Source: Microbulbifer marinus
GTDB lineage: Bacteria; Pseudomonadota; Gammaproteobacteria; Pseudomonadales; Cellvibrionaceae
Direction: 5' to 3'
Assembly (NCBI RefSeq): GCF_900107725.1
Contig: NZ_FNQO01000001.1
Span: forward strand, 736,458-800,457
DNA length: 64,000 bases
This document shows positions 9,109 through 19,312 of this stretch, one piece after another. The notes under the pieces are model-generated. The model made no database searches. It had not been told where the DNA came from and worked only from the letters and a program-made list of their open reading frames with translations. The number at the start of each line of letters is the position of its first letter. Within the stretch, counting starts at the first letter, position 1. The translations under genes were made by a program, and so were the position numbers.

Positions 9109-9912
9109 ATGAAGAAAGACGCGAAGAAACCCAGCAAATACGTGGCGCGGCAGCCCGACGAGCAGGGTTTTATCCACTATTCCGATATCGAACACCAGAC
9201 CTGGCAGCGCCTGATCGAGCGCCAGCTCAAGGTGGTTCCGGGGCGCGCCTGCGACGAGTACCTGCACGGTCTGGAGCTGCTGGATCTGCCCCATGACCGC
9301 ATCCCCCAGCTCGACGAAATCAGCAGTGTGCTGCGCCGTGAAACCGGCTGGGAAGTGGCGCGGGTACCGGCATTGATCGGATTTGAGACCTTCTTTGGCC
9401 TGCTTGCCGACCGCAAGTTTCCGGTGGCGACCTTTATCCGCACGCCGGAAGAATTCGACTACCTGCAAGAGCCGGATATTTTTCACGAGATCTTCGGCCA
9501 CTGCGCCATGCTCACCAACCCGGCGTTCGCCAACTTCACGCAGAAATACGGCCAGCTCGGTCTGAGTGCGTCACCGAAAGAGCGCGCCTACCTGGCCCGC
9601 CTGTACTGGTTTACCGTGGAGTTCGGCCTGCTCAATACCGAAGACGGCCTGCGCATCTACGGCGGCGGCATCCTGTCCTCGCCGAAAGAGACCCTGTACG
9701 CGCTCGGCAATGAGCCCGAGCGCTACGACTTTGACGTGCTCGACGCACTGCGCACCCCCTATCGTATCGATATCGTACAGCCGATTTACTACGTGCTGAA
9801 CGACCTGCAGCAGCTGCAGCAACTCACCGAGATCGATCTGATGGCCAAGGTGCGCCAGGCCATCGAACTGGGTCTGTTCGAGCCGCGCTTCCCGCCAAAG
9901 GACGCCGCATAA
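9109..9912 (+). CDS. phhA: phenylalanine 4-hydroxylase
   Basis: This is a 267-residue, pterin- and Fe(II)-dependent monooxygenase that converts phenylalanine to tyrosine. The iron-binding facial triad is visible: HEIFGHCAML gives His126 and His131, and a downstream glutamate (WFTVEFGL) supplies the third ligand. The length matches bacterial enzymes, which lack the eukaryotic regulatory domain. It is divergent from tyrR, with a TyrR box in the gap, as in pseudomonads where PhhR controls phh genes. The pterin-4a-carbinolamine dehydratase gene phhB, often adjacent elsewhere, is not present here. GGGAG precedes the ATG. Confidence 0.97.
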   Translation: MKKDAKKPSKYVARQPDEQGFIHYSDIEHQTWQRLIERQLKVVPGRACDEYLHGLELLDLPHDRIPQLDEISSVLRRETGWEVARVPALIGFETFFGLLADRKFPVATFIRTPEEFDYLQEPDIFHEIFGHCAMLTNPAFANFTQKYGQLGLSASPKERAYLARLYWFTVEFGLLNTEDGLRIYGGGILSSPKETLYALGNEPERYDFDVLDALRTPYRIDIVQPIYYVLNDLQQLQQLTEIDLMAKVRQAIELGLFEPRFPPKDAA

Positions 9913-9922
9913 CAGGCGCCTT

Positions 9923-9947
9923 CCGGGCGGGCCACCTGCCCGCCCGG
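9923..9947 (+). terminator. GC-rich hairpin after phhA
   Basis: A perfect 10-bp stem CCGGGCGGGC / GCCCGCCCGG with a 5-nt loop begins 10 bp after the phhA stop. No T-tract follows, so it may be a transcript-stabilising hairpin or a weak terminator. Confidence 0.6.
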
Positions 9948-10201
9948 ACTATCTCCCCCCCCGCCCCGATTCCTCCGTAAGACGTTCAACCAGGCTGAAG
10001 GAAATTCCACTACCAGCAGGATGATTCGGAGCCTATCGTTACAGCAGTGGGTGAAGTGAGAGCCCAACTATCCCCGCCAGGCGGGAGACTCCACTACACT
10101 CAATGGATAGGACTATCAGAAGGGGTAGCCGCGCCATAGATGGCGCACAAATCGTCGCTCATGGATACTCGGCCCCGCGGTTTTGGGAGCTTCGTAGAAT
10201 T

Positions 10202-10672
10202 ATGTCCTCACTCGATGCGATCGACAGACAACTTCTTGCCATCCTGCAATCGGACGTCAGCCTCTCGATCGAGGAACTGGCCGAGCGCGTGGGCCTGACC
10301 AAAACCCCCTGCTGGCGCCGGGTTCAGAAGCTGGAAAAAAGCGGCATCATCCGCCGCAAAGTGGCGCTGCTGAATGCGGAAATTCTCGGCCTGCCGGTGT
10401 CGGTGTTCGCCCAGGTCAAGACCGATCAGCACACGCCCGAATGGGCTGATGCCTTTGCCGCCCATATGGCGGAATTGCCGGAGGTGGTGGATTGCTACCG
10501 GATGGCGGGCGACTATGATTACCTGCTCCGCATCGTGGTCAGTGATATCTCTGCCTACGACCGTTTCTACAAGGAACTGATACGCCACGTGGGCATCAGC
10601 GATATTATTTCGAACTTCGCCATGGAGCAGATCAAGAGCACTACCGAGCTGCCGATTCCTCCCGGCGAATAG
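10202..10672 (+). CDS. Lrp/AsnC family transcriptional regulator
   Basis: This 156-residue protein has an N-terminal winged helix-turn-helix (AIDRQLLAILQSDVSLSIEELAERVGLTKTPCWRRVQKLE is the full region, residues 5-44) and a C-terminal RAM/ACT-like ligand-binding domain with the characteristic VVDCYRMAGDYDYLLRIVV. Such proteins sense amino acids and regulate their transport or metabolism as multimers. The frame is open upstream, but the ATG at 10202 matches the family start and a GGGAG lies 12 bp before it. The flanking genes are phhA and an antiporter. Being downstream of phhA hints at an aromatic amino acid ligand, but no direct evidence exists. Confidence 0.92.
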   Translation: MSSLDAIDRQLLAILQSDVSLSIEELAERVGLTKTPCWRRVQKLEKSGIIRRKVALLNAEILGLPVSVFAQVKTDQHTPEWADAFAAHMAELPEVVDCYRMAGDYDYLLRIVVSDISAYDRFYKELIRHVGISDIISNFAMEQIKSTTELPIPPGE

Positions 10673-10764
10673 CAAACTTGCATTGAAGTCGCGGGCGCGA
10701 CTGTTTCAGCTGCGCCCGCATCTATGGATAATGGACTCAGTGCCTCACTCAGCAAGGATGTCCA

Positions 10765-11934
10765 GTGGCAGAAACCTCTCTCTTCCAGTCCTTTTTTCTG
10801 ATTTTTAGCGGCGCAGCCATCGTTGCCTCGCTGGCGCTGTTCGGGCGCCAGCCGCTGCTGGTTGCCTACATCGCCCTGGGCTTGCTCCTCGGCCCGTCTG
10901 GCATGGCGGTGATCGACAACGTGCAGCTGCTCGCGGAGATGTCCAACGTCGGCATTATCTTCCTGCTGTTCCTGCTCGGCCTCGACATGCAGCCCCAGGC
11001 GCTGATCTCGGTTCTGCGCAAAGCCACCTTCGTCGGCCTGATCAGCTGCGCAATTTTCCTGGGAGTGGGCTTTGCCATCGGCAAGCTATTCGGTTTCACC
11101 AGCACCGAGTGCTGGGTCATCGGCATGGCAATGATGTTTTCCAGCACCATCATCGGCATCAAGCTGCTACCGACCACCGTGCTGCATCACAAACATCTCG
11201 GTGAAATGATGGTGGGCCTGCTGCTGTTCCAGGATTTCGTCGCCATCACCTGCCTGATGATTCTGCTGTCCGGCAGTACCGGCGAGGTGGATGTGGCGCA
11301 ACTGGGGCTTTCCATCGCCGCCGTGCCGCTGCTGGTGCTATTTGCCTGGGTGGTGGTGAAATACCTGCTGCTGCCGCTGTTTACCCGCTTCGACCGCTTT
11401 CACGAATATGTGTTTCTGCTGGCGCTGGGCTGGTGCATGGGGCTGGCAGAGCTGGCGGAAATACTCGGGCTGTCGCGGGAAATCGGCGCGTTCATTGCCG
11501 GTATCACCCTGGCCACCAGCCCGATCTCCCAGTACATCGCCCTGAGCCTGAAGCCGCTGCGGGATTTCTTCCTGATCCTGTTTTTCTTCAGCCTCGGCGC
11601 CCAATTCAAGCTGTCGATGGTGCCGGAAATTGCATTGCCTGCACTGGTCACCGCGGCCGCGGTGCTGCTGGTCAAACCGCTGGTGTTCCGCTGCCTGCTG
11701 GGCAATCAGAGCGAACACAAGGTACTGGCCTGGGATATCGGCTTCCGCCTCGGCCAGATCAGCGAGTTTTCCCTGCTGATCGCGTTCCTGGCCGTCGGCC
11801 ACAACCTGATCGGCAGCGCCGCATCGCACTTGATTCAGGCCACCGCCATTCTGACGTTCCTGGTCTCGTCGTATATCGTGGTGCTGAATTTCCCCAACCC
11901 GATCGCGATCAAGGACGAGCTGCGCAGGGATTAA
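10765..11934 (+). CDS. CPA2 family monovalent cation:proton antiporter (KefB/YbaL-like, no RCK domain)
   Basis: This 389-residue integral membrane protein has about a dozen hydrophobic segments and Na+/H+ exchanger-type motifs, including LLLGPSGMAVI in the first part, FLLFLLGLDMQP, MFSSTIIGIKLL and SREIGAFIAGITLA. It probably exchanges K+ or Na+ for protons at the inner membrane. KefB/KefC and YbaL have a C-terminal RCK/TrkA-N domain; here the protein ends after the last helix, so nucleotide or glutathione gating is not built in. The start is GTG with AAGGA 6 bp upstream; the nearby ATG is out of frame. It converges on the RND operon. Confidence 0.88.
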   Translation: MAETSLFQSFFLIFSGAAIVASLALFGRQPLLVAYIALGLLLGPSGMAVIDNVQLLAEMSNVGIIFLLFLLGLDMQPQALISVLRKATFVGLISCAIFLGVGFAIGKLFGFTSTECWVIGMAMMFSSTIIGIKLLPTTVLHHKHLGEMMVGLLLFQDFVAITCLMILLSGSTGEVDVAQLGLSIAAVPLLVLFAWVVVKYLLLPLFTRFDRFHEYVFLLALGWCMGLAELAEILGLSREIGAFIAGITLATSPISQYIALSLKPLRDFFLILFFFSLGAQFKLSMVPEIALPALVTAAAVLLVKPLVFRCLLGNQSEHKVLAWDIGFRLGQISEFSLLIAFLAVGHNLIGSAASHLIQATAILTFLVSSYIVVLNFPNPIAIKDELRRD

Positions 11935-11974
11935 CAGCACTTATCGCGAAAGGAAGGTTCCGCCGCCCGACAAT

Positions 11975-14900
11975 TCACCCGCGCTCCTTAACCAGGCTGC
12001 GGTTGCTTTTCAGCATGCCAAACAGGCGCGGTATGTCCTTCGCGAACATCAGGTACAGACACGGCACCAGCAACAGCGAGATCGCGGTGGCGGCGAGAAT
12101 GCCGTAGCCGAGCGAGATCGCCATCGGAATCATGAAGCGCGCCTGCACCGAGGTCTCGAAGATCATCGGCATCAGCCCGCAGAAGGTGGTCACCGTGGTC
12201 AGAATGATCGGGCGGAAGCGCCGCGCGGCGGCCTGCTTGATCGCGCCGGTCAGATCGGCGCCCTCTTCCCGCAAGCGGTTGCCGTATTCGATCATCACCA
12301 GCGTGTCGTTAATCACGACACCGGCCAGCGCCACCATGCCCAGCAGGCTGACCATACTGAGGCCGTATCCCATGATCAGGTGGCCCAGCAGTGCGCCTAT
12401 GACACCGAAGGGTATCGCCACCATCACGGTCAGCGGCTGGATATAGCTCTTTAGCGGAATCGCCAGCAGCAGGTAGAGAGCGGCCATGGTCAGAGAGAAA
12501 GTCAGCCCCAGGGATGCCAGCCCCTCGCGCTCCTCGGCCTGCCGCCCCTCGTAGGAAACACTCAGACCGGCATAATCGGCCTGCAATTGCGGCACCACGC
12601 TCTGGTTGAGCTCATTGATGACCAGCGCCGCCTGGTCCGGCGGCTCCACATTCGCAGTCACCGTCATGACCCGACGCCCGGCGCGGCGGTTGATGGTCGC
12701 GTAGGCACGCCCCTTGTCCACTTCCACCAGATCCGGCAGCGGCAGCCACAGGCCGTTACCGGCGCGGATCATGATGCTGGAAACATCGTCCAGGCTGACC
12801 CGCTGCTGCTCCGGCAGACGCACCATCACCTTGACCTGATCGCGCCCGCGCTGCTGGCGCAGGGCCTCGGCACCGTAGAGCGAGGCGCGCAACTGCCGGC
12901 CGATATCCTCGGCGGACAAGCCAAGGCTCTTCGCGGTTTCCGTCAGGGTCAGGTCGAGCTGCTGCTTGCCCTGGGAGATGCCCGCATCGATATCACTGAC
13001 CGCGGGGAATTTCCCCAACTCCCCTGCCAGTTGCTGCGCTGCCTGCTCCAGGGTCGCGGTATCCGTGTGGCGGAGCTCCACCGTCAGTGCGGCACCGGCA
13101 CCGGGGCCGCCACGATCGGAGACGAAACTGGAACTCAGCGCGCCGGGCACGGGCCCCACCGCACGGCGCCACTTGCGGACAAATTCCCCGGTGGAAAAAT
13201 CGCGCAGATCCGACGGCACCAGGTAAACATCCACCTGCACCGAACTCTCCCGCACCAGGCCGCGTATGCCGAGTACCGCTTTTTCGCGATCCACGTCAGC
13301 GAGTACACGATCGGCCGCGGCCATGATTTGGCTGCGCGCCTTATCCAGCTGTTGCTCCGCCGTTCCCGGCGGAAAAGTCACTTCAACGCGGCCCGTGTCC
13401 CGCTCGACCTTTGGCATCAGCGTAAAGCCCATGCGCCCACTAGCGGCGTAACCACCGACGACCAGCAGGATGGCAATGGCGATGGCGATGGTGCTGTAGC
13501 GGTGGCGCACGCAGAGATCCAGCAGCGGCTTGAAGCGCACCTCGACAAAGCGGTCCAGGCTGCGCGCGATCATCTTCTGCCGCGCGGCAAGGCGCCGCGC
13601 CCAGCCGTTTTTGTAACCGCGGCGGGAGTGGGCCAGATGCGACGGCAGGATAAACAGCGCCTCGACCCAGGAAATGACAAACACCGAGCCGACCACGAAC
13701 GGAATAATGCCGAAGATCTTGCCCATAAATCCGGGCAATTCCATCAACGGAATAAACGCGACAATATTGGTCAGGATGGCGAACGTCAGCGGCACTGCCA
13801 CCTGCCGCGCACCGGCAATCGCCGCCTCCAGGTTGCTGTAACCGAGCCGACGCCACTCGTGAATGTTCTCGCCGGCGATAATCGCATCGTCGACAACGAT
13901 ACCCAGCGCAATAATAAAGGCGAACATGCTGACCATATTCACCGAGACATCCAGCGCCGGCAGGAACAGCAGCGCGCCGAGGAAGCTGGTGGGAATTCCC
14001 AATGTCACCCAGAAGGCCAGGCGCAGTTCCAGAAATGCACCCAGCACCAAAAACACCAGCAACAGGCCGATAAAACCGTTTTTCAGCAGCAGCGACAGGC
14101 GCTCTTTGAAAATTTCCGAATCGTCGTCGCGGATACTGATATGCACACCCGCCGGCAGCGCACCCTCAAGTTCGGCCAGCACTTCGCGCGCGGCCTCACT
14201 GACACTCATCGGCGTCTGATCGCCGACGCGGAAAATATCGATACCGACCGCGCGCTCGCCGTTGAAGACCATATTGCGCGGCTCATCCACCAGCGCATCG
14301 CGAATGGTGGCAATATCGCTCAGGTGCACCGTGCCGCCACCGGCACTCTGCACGACGACGATATCGCCAAACTCCCGCGCCCAGTCACGCCGCTCCGTCA
14401 CCCGCACCAGGATCTCGCCGGCGGCGGATTTAACCCCGCCGGCGGGCACATCCACCGCAGCGTTGCGCACCAGCTGGGCGACGTCCGGCAGTGACAGGCC
14501 GTAGCGGCGCAGGTCGTCGCGGCGCACTTCGATCGCCACTTCAAAATCGCGCACACCGGAGGTCTCCAGCTGGGTGATATCCGGATGCGCTTCCAGCTTG
14601 TCATAGATCTGCATGGCAAGGTCGCGCAAGGTGCGATCGTCGAGGTCGCCGTGAATCACCAGATCCATCACGTCGCGCCTGCGCTCGGCCAGACTGACCT
14701 GGGGCCGCTCGATATCCGACGGGAAGGTAGTGACGCGATCAATGGCCTGCTGCACATCCTGGTAGACCTGGTTGCCATTGGCATCCTCATCCAGTTCCAG
14801 CGTCAGGGTAGCGCTGCCCTCTGAGGCGGAACCGCGCATTTCCTTGATGCCCACAATGCCCTGCACCGCCTGTTCGGCCGCCACCAGCACGCCGCGCTCG

Positions 14901-15118
14901 ACTTCGGCCGGACTCGCGCCCGGGTAGCTGATCTGCACGGTGATCATATCGAGGCTGAACTCGGGAAAGACTTCCTTTTTCACCGTCAGCGAAAAAATCA
15001 GACCGCCGACGATAAACACCAGCATCAACAGATTCGCCGTCACATGGTTGTGGGCCATCCACGCAATGGCGCCCGAACGCGTGTCCACGGCCGGGCGGTT
15101 AGCGCCGCCGAGACTCAT
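11975..15118 (-). CDS. RND efflux transporter permease (AcrB/HAE1-like)
   Basis: This 1047-residue inner-membrane pump has the duplicated RND architecture: 12 predicted helices and two large periplasmic loops (about residues 45-340 and 565-870). The proton-relay aspartate pair is visible in the fourth-helix motif GIVVDDAIIAGENI. A matching second-half motif, GVVINDTLVMIEY, is also present. It is expected to export drugs, detergents or other amphiphiles using the proton gradient. It is the last gene of a three-gene minus-strand operon: its ATG overlaps the adaptor stop by 4 bp. No regulator gene is adjacent. Confidence 0.95.
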   Translation of the reverse strand: MSLGGANRPAVDTRSGAIAWMAHNHVTANLLMLVFIVGGLIFSLTVKKEVFPEFSLDMITVQISYPGASPAEVERGVLVAAEQAVQGIVGIKEMRGSASEGSATLTLELDEDANGNQVYQDVQQAIDRVTTFPSDIERPQVSLAERRRDVMDLVIHGDLDDRTLRDLAMQIYDKLEAHPDITQLETSGVRDFEVAIEVRRDDLRRYGLSLPDVAQLVRNAAVDVPAGGVKSAAGEILVRVTERRDWAREFGDIVVVQSAGGGTVHLSDIATIRDALVDEPRNMVFNGERAVGIDIFRVGDQTPMSVSEAAREVLAELEGALPAGVHISIRDDDSEIFKERLSLLLKNGFIGLLLVFLVLGAFLELRLAFWVTLGIPTSFLGALLFLPALDVSVNMVSMFAFIIALGIVVDDAIIAGENIHEWRRLGYSNLEAAIAGARQVAVPLTFAILTNIVAFIPLMELPGFMGKIFGIIPFVVGSVFVISWVEALFILPSHLAHSRRGYKNGWARRLAARQKMIARSLDRFVEVRFKPLLDLCVRHRYSTIAIAIAILLVVGGYAASGRMGFTLMPKVERDTGRVEVTFPPGTAEQQLDKARSQIMAAADRVLADVDREKAVLGIRGLVRESSVQVDVYLVPSDLRDFSTGEFVRKWRRAVGPVPGALSSSFVSDRGGPGAGAALTVELRHTDTATLEQAAQQLAGELGKFPAVSDIDAGISQGKQQLDLTLTETAKSLGLSAEDIGRQLRASLYGAEALRQQRGRDQVKVMVRLPEQQRVSLDDVSSIMIRAGNGLWLPLPDLVEVDKGRAYATINRRAGRRVMTVTANVEPPDQAALVINELNQSVVPQLQADYAGLSVSYEGRQAEEREGLASLGLTFSLTMAALYLLLAIPLKSYIQPLTVMVAIPFGVIGALLGHLIMGYGLSMVSLLGMVALAGVVINDTLVMIEYGNRLREEGADLTGAIKQAAARRFRPIILTTVTTFCGLMPMIFETSVQARFMIPMAISLGYGILAATAISLLLVPCLYLMFAKDIPRLFGMLKSNRSLVKERG

Positions 15119-16350
15119 CCGCGCTCTCCCTTTTCCGGTTCTTCAACCGGCACTTCATTGTCAGGCCGGTCGCTGCGGCGCGCGCCCGCCTTATCGCGCC
15201 CATTGCCCGTCGTGCGCTGCGCGGTCTGCACCTGCATGCCCTCGGTTACCGCGGTGAGTCGAGTAGTAACCAGAGTTTCACCGCCGTGCAGGCCAGTCTC
15301 CAATACGGCGTAATCTCCGCTCAGGAAGGCGATCTCGATGGGCCGGATGACGATACGGCCATCGCGCACCTGCCACACCCTGTTGCCATCCTGCACCGCG
15401 GTCAGCGGTACGCGCACCCGTTCTCGCTCTGCCCGGCCGGTGATTTCCACTCGCGCCAGGTCGTTCAGCAGCAGTTGTGGCTGAGCCGGGTTTTCGATGG
15501 ACAAGGGATCCGCAAGCTCCACCAATACCCGCGCCAGCCTGCCCTGCTCCTCGAGCACCGGAATCACCCGCACAAACTCACCGGGTCGATACTGATCCGC
15601 CGGCCACTGGCTGCCGTGGATACGCACTTCGGCATCGGGGCTGTTGAGGCGTTCCAGTTGTGCCGCCGGCACCTCCACTTCGATCTGGAAGCGCTCGGCG
15701 CCGGCGAGCGTATAGAGCACGCTGCCCGGCGCGACCCGATCGCCGACGTCGGCACTGCGACTCACCAGCAGGGCGGTAAACGGCGCGCGAATCTGCGTCA
15801 GGCGCAGATCCCGCTGTGCCAGGCGTACCTGGGCCTCGGCCGAGTCCACACGTGCCTTGGCTGCCGCGAGCTGGGGTTCCCGCAGCACCAGCGCGCGGTC
15901 TGCCTCCGGCAGCGAGCTGCCCAGCAGTTCATATTCCTCCTGCGCCACGAGGCGCTGGCCCTGCTCCTGTTGTAGTTCCGCCCGCCTCTCGGCCAGTGCA
16001 CTGCGCGCGGTCTGCAGGGCCAGCTGGTAGGATTCGGATTCAATCCGCAGCAGTAACTGATTTTTTTCCAGCGTCGATCCCGGCCCCAGATCGTAATCGA
16101 GCCACTCGACAACGCCGTCCACCTGCGGCTGCAACTCGGCCAGTTCACGCGCGGCCACCTTGCCCAGCGCGCTGACGGTCAGCGGAAACTTTCCGCGCTC
16201 GGCCACGACAACGTCAACGGTCGGCGGCGGCGCCTTGCGCTCACCGCGACTCAGGGTTGGCTTTTCCCGCATCAGCCAGCTGGAAATCACCAACGCGAGC
16301 AGGATCAGCGCCACTGGTACAACAAAATTCCAGTTGAGTTTTTTCAGCAT
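15115..16350 (-). CDS. RND efflux periplasmic adaptor (membrane fusion protein)
   Basis: This 411-residue adaptor bridges the pump and the outer-membrane channel. One N-terminal membrane helix anchors it (residues 8-27). The lipoyl halves flank a coiled-coil hairpin rich in Ala/Glu/Arg (about residues 105-185), followed by beta-barrel and membrane-proximal domains. I chose the ATG at 16350, whose first base overlaps the stop of the outer-membrane gene in a TGATG arrangement and which has AAGGGA upstream. The frame is open one codon further at a TTG. The last residues are unusually charged (EVPVEEPEKGERG). It is translationally coupled to both neighbours. Confidence 0.94.
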   Translation of the reverse strand: MLKKLNWNFVVPVALILLALVISSWLMREKPTLSRGERKAPPPTVDVVVAERGKFPLTVSALGKVAARELAELQPQVDGVVEWLDYDLGPGSTLEKNQLLLRIESESYQLALQTARSALAERRAELQQEQGQRLVAQEEYELLGSSLPEADRALVLREPQLAAAKARVDSAEAQVRLAQRDLRLTQIRAPFTALLVSRSADVGDRVAPGSVLYTLAGAERFQIEVEVPAAQLERLNSPDAEVRIHGSQWPADQYRPGEFVRVIPVLEEQGRLARVLVELADPLSIENPAQPQLLLNDLARVEITGRAERERVRVPLTAVQDGNRVWQVRDGRIVIRPIEIAFLSGDYAVLETGLHGGETLVTTRLTAVTEGMQVQTAQRTTGNGRDKAGARRSDRPDNEVPVEEPEKGERG

Positions 16351-17795
16351 CAACTATTCCCTTCCCGGTACAACTCCAGCTCTACCGGCTGCGGTGCCGG
16401 GAGGTCTTCCTGCGGAAGCCCCCCGGATAATGCCCGATAGAGGGTGACCCGGTTCTCCATCAGTTCGCGCCGCGCGCTCAGAATTTCACGCGCCAGCGCC
16501 TGCTGATCGTTGGTAGCGGCCAGTACATTCAGAAAGTCCACGCTGCCGCGTGCATAAGCGCGCCGCTGGCGCACGAGAATCAGTTCGGAGAGACGTTCGC
16601 GTTCGCGCAGGTAACCCAACCGGTCTTTCACCGCGCGCTCGCGAATCAACGCCTGCTCCACTTCGGACAGGGCCTGGTTCACAGTATTGCGGTAAAGCGC
16701 CCAGCGTTCCTGTAACACCGCATCCTGTTGGTGCTGGGCCGCGGCCAATTGCCCGCCATCGAACAGCACCCCCTCCGCGGCTGCGGTGATTGTCAGCAGC
16801 CAGTCCTTGGTAATGGAACTGATGGAGCTGCCGCCACCGCTGGCGATCGCCGATAGGCTGATAACCGGCAGCCGATCCGCCCAGGCCTGGTCCGCAAGGT
16901 AGTAACCCTGCAACAGTTCCCGCTGGGCCCGCTGCACATCCGGCCGACGCAGCAGTAACTGGGATGGCACGCCGGTATCCGGCAGCGCCGGCAGGACCGG
17001 CATGTCGGCAACCACCTGCAGTTGCCCTTCCAGCTCCTGTGCGGCGATTCCCAGTAGTGCGGCAAGCTGTACCTTCAGTATCTCGATATCCGCGTCAACC
17101 TGCTGCAGCTCCTGCTCGGACTGCTGCACCAGCTGGCGCTGCTGGAGCACATCGGCCGCCGCGCTAACGCCACGGCCAAAGCGCAGCTCCAGCACGCGCA
17201 GGGTCTTGCGATTGGTATCCAGCTGCTGGCGCAGCAGATCCTGCTGCCCCCACTGCTCGCGCAGCTGCAGCCAGGTGACGGCGACTTCTGCCGCCAGGCT
17301 TAGCGCCGCGGTCTGCAGATTCTGCTCCTCGGCCAGGCGCCCGGCCTCCGCTGCGCGGGCCCCGGCACGCACCCGACCCCATAGATCGATTTCATAACTG
17401 GCGGCCAGGCGTCCGCTCCAGCTGTTGCCTTCGTTCTCACTGCCGGAAAAATCGAAGTCACCGGACGAGGAGCGGCGCTGTTCCGTATTTTCGAGGGCCA
17501 CAGTCAGGCGCGGCCAGAAGCCGGAGCGTGCGCCCTTGGCCGCGGCCGCTGCCTGCTGCAGGCGCCACAGCGTAGCCTGCAGGTCCGGGTTGTCGTGCAG
17601 CGCCAGCTGTACCAGCTGGTCCATCTGCGCATCACCGAACGTGCTCCACCAGCGCATGTCGACCGCACCGTTGCCGGACGCGCGAAACCTGTCGGGCAGG
17701 CCCAGGCTCTCCTGCGCCAGATCCGGCGGTAGAGGCTGAGTTGCACAGGCGCTGAGCAGCGGCAGGCAAAATGCTACGACAGGAAAAAAACGCAA
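16350..17795 (-). CDS. TolC/NodT-type outer membrane efflux lipoprotein
   Basis: This is the first gene of the RND operon. It encodes an outer-membrane efflux channel of about 481 residues with two OEP repeats. A lipoprotein signal ends in LLSAC, so the mature protein should be lipidated at Cys. No ATG exists near the N-terminus. I chose a TTG at 17795, which begins the signal sequence directly (RFFPVVAFCLPLLSAC) and has GGTGA upstream; a more distant TTG at 17882 would add 29 residues that do not look like a signal. The mature protein forms trimers spanning the outer membrane and periplasm. Confidence 0.88.
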   Translation of the reverse strand: MRFFPVVAFCLPLLSACATQPLPPDLAQESLGLPDRFRASGNGAVDMRWWSTFGDAQMDQLVQLALHDNPDLQATLWRLQQAAAAAKGARSGFWPRLTVALENTEQRRSSSGDFDFSGSENEGNSWSGRLAASYEIDLWGRVRAGARAAEAGRLAEEQNLQTAALSLAAEVAVTWLQLREQWGQQDLLRQQLDTNRKTLRVLELRFGRGVSAAADVLQQRQLVQQSEQELQQVDADIEILKVQLAALLGIAAQELEGQLQVVADMPVLPALPDTGVPSQLLLRRPDVQRAQRELLQGYYLADQAWADRLPVISLSAIASGGGSSISSITKDWLLTITAAAEGVLFDGGQLAAAQHQQDAVLQERWALYRNTVNQALSEVEQALIRERAVKDRLGYLRERERLSELILVRQRRAYARGSVDFLNVLAATNDQQALAREILSARRELMENRVTLYRALSGGLPQEDLPAPQPVELELYREGNS

Positions 17796-18127
17796 GGAAA
17801 TTTCACCAAAGTCTCTGGATGAACGTGAAGTTAGAAAATTATTGCGCCTATTATGGAATTCGTGTTTGGACCTGCAAGGCAATTTACGGTTGTTTACGCG
17901 CGAGCGGATTAATCGGAGGCAAAATTGCCCGCACCGGGAGTGCTCAGGCGCCCCTACTTAGGTATCATGCGCCACACTAAACTGATCGGTCACAGGGTGC
18001 TGTCGCAGGGATTACCGTCGGCGCCACTCCAGAAACTGATCCGGGCCGCGCAAGTTGCACTGCCTGCATAATTGGACCGGCCGGACACGCCGGTCGCGAT
18101 CAATAACGGAAGTAGACGAGACACACC
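17796..18127. promoter_or_regulatory. divergent promoter region between the RND operon and gcdH
   Basis: This 332-bp gap must hold promoters for both directions. The RND-proximal half is AT-richer. Within the gcdH leader an imperfectly isolated inverted repeat, GACCGGC-N7-GCCGGTC (18075-18095), could be an operator or leader hairpin. No clear -35/-10 pair was recognised. Confidence 0.4.
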
Positions 18128-19312
18128 ATGAGTAAACATCAGCCCCTCGCCCACTGGGACGACATCCTGCTGCTGGACCGCCAGCTGAGTGACGAAGAGC
18201 GTATGGTGCGCGATACCGCACGCGAGTACTGCCAGACCAAACTGATGCCGCGTATTCTGGAAGCCAACCGCCACGAAATCTTCGACCGCGAGATCATGCG
18301 CGAAATGGGCGAACTGGGCCTGCTCGGCTCCACCATCGAAGGCTACGGCTGCGCCGGCCTGAACTATGTTTCCTACGGCCTGGTGGCGCGCGAAGTTGAG
18401 CGCGTCGACTCCGGCTACCGCTCGGCGATGAGCGTTCAGTCCAGCCTTGTGATGTACCCGATTTCCGCCTACGGCAGCGAAGCGCAGAAAGAGAAATACC
18501 TGCCCAAGCTGGCCACCGGCGAGTGGGTCGGCTGCTTCGGCCTGACCGAGCCGGACGCCGGCTCCGATCCCGGCGGCATGAAGACCCGCGCCAAGAAAGT
18601 GGAAGGCGGCTACCGCCTGAGCGGCTCCAAGATGTGGATCACCAACAGCCCCATTGCCGACGTATTTGTCGTCTGGGCCAAGGACGACGAAGACGTTATC
18701 CGTGGCTTCGTGCTCGACAAGGGCATGGAAGGTCTGTCCGCGCCGAAGATCGAAGGCAAGTTCTCCCTGCGCGCGTCCATCACCGGTGAAATCGTCATGG
18801 ACAACGTATTCGTGCCTGAAGAGAACAAGTTCCCGGACATCGGCGGACTGCGCGGTCCCTTCGGCTGCCTGAACCGCGCCCGCTACGGCATTTCCTGGGG
18901 TGCTATGGGCGCCGCCGAATACTGCTGGCACGCCGCGCGCCAGTACGGCCTCGACCGCAAGCAGTTCAACCGCCCGCTGGCACAGACTCAGCTGTTCCAG
19001 AAGAAACTCGCCGACATGCAGACCGAAATCACCCTCGGCCTGCAGGGCTCGCTGCGGGTCGGCCGCATCATGGACGAGGACAAAAACTTCGACCCGACCA
19101 TGATCTCGCTGATGAAGCGCAATAACTGTGGCAAGGCACTCGACATCGCCCGCGTATCTCGCGATATGCACGGCGGTAACGGTATCGCCGACGAGTTCCA
19201 CGTGATCCGCCACGTGATGAACCTGGAGGCCGTAAACACCTACGAGGGCACCCACGACGTGCACGCCCTGATCCTCGGCCGCGCTCAGACTGGCCTGCAG
19301 GCCTTCGTCTAA
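18128..19312 (+). CDS. gcdH: glutaryl-CoA dehydrogenase
   Basis: This FAD enzyme of 394 residues oxidises and decarboxylates glutaryl-CoA to crotonyl-CoA in lysine, tryptophan and glutarate degradation. Acyl-CoA dehydrogenase signatures are present ([25 protein letters not shown]). The catalytic base is Glu373 in [16 protein letters not shown], a motif typical of GcdH. Electrons would pass to ETF. No gcdR-type LysR regulator or CoA-transferase gene is adjacent; the likely partner is the GcdG-like gene at 5807-7030. The start ATG follows GGAAGTAGACGAG. Confidence 0.95.
   Translation: MSKHQPLAHWDDILLLDRQLSDEERMVRDTAREYCQTKLMPRILEANRHEIFDREIMREMGELGLLGSTIEGYGCAGLNYVSYGLVAREVERVDSGYRSAMSVQSSLVMYPISAYGSEAQKEKYLPKLATGEWVGCFGLTEPDAGSDPGGMKTRAKKVEGGYRLSGSKMWITNSPIADVFVVWAKDDEDVIRGFVLDKGMEGLSAPKIEGKFSLRASITGEIVMDNVFVPEENKFPDIGGLRGPFGCLNRARYGISWGAMGAAEYCWHAARQYGLDRKQFNRPLAQTQLFQKKLADMQTEITLGLQGSLRVGRIMDEDKNFDPTMISLMKRNNCGKALDIARVSRDMHGGNGIADEFHVIRHVMNLEAVNTYEGTHDVHALILGRAQTGLQAFV

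Noticed and set aside
12587..14494. A 635-codon plus-strand open frame opposite the RND permease gene
   Set aside because: It is a shadow of the GC-rich permease gene: His/Gln/Arg-rich and repetitive, with no recognisable domain, while the opposite strand encodes a full-length RND pump.
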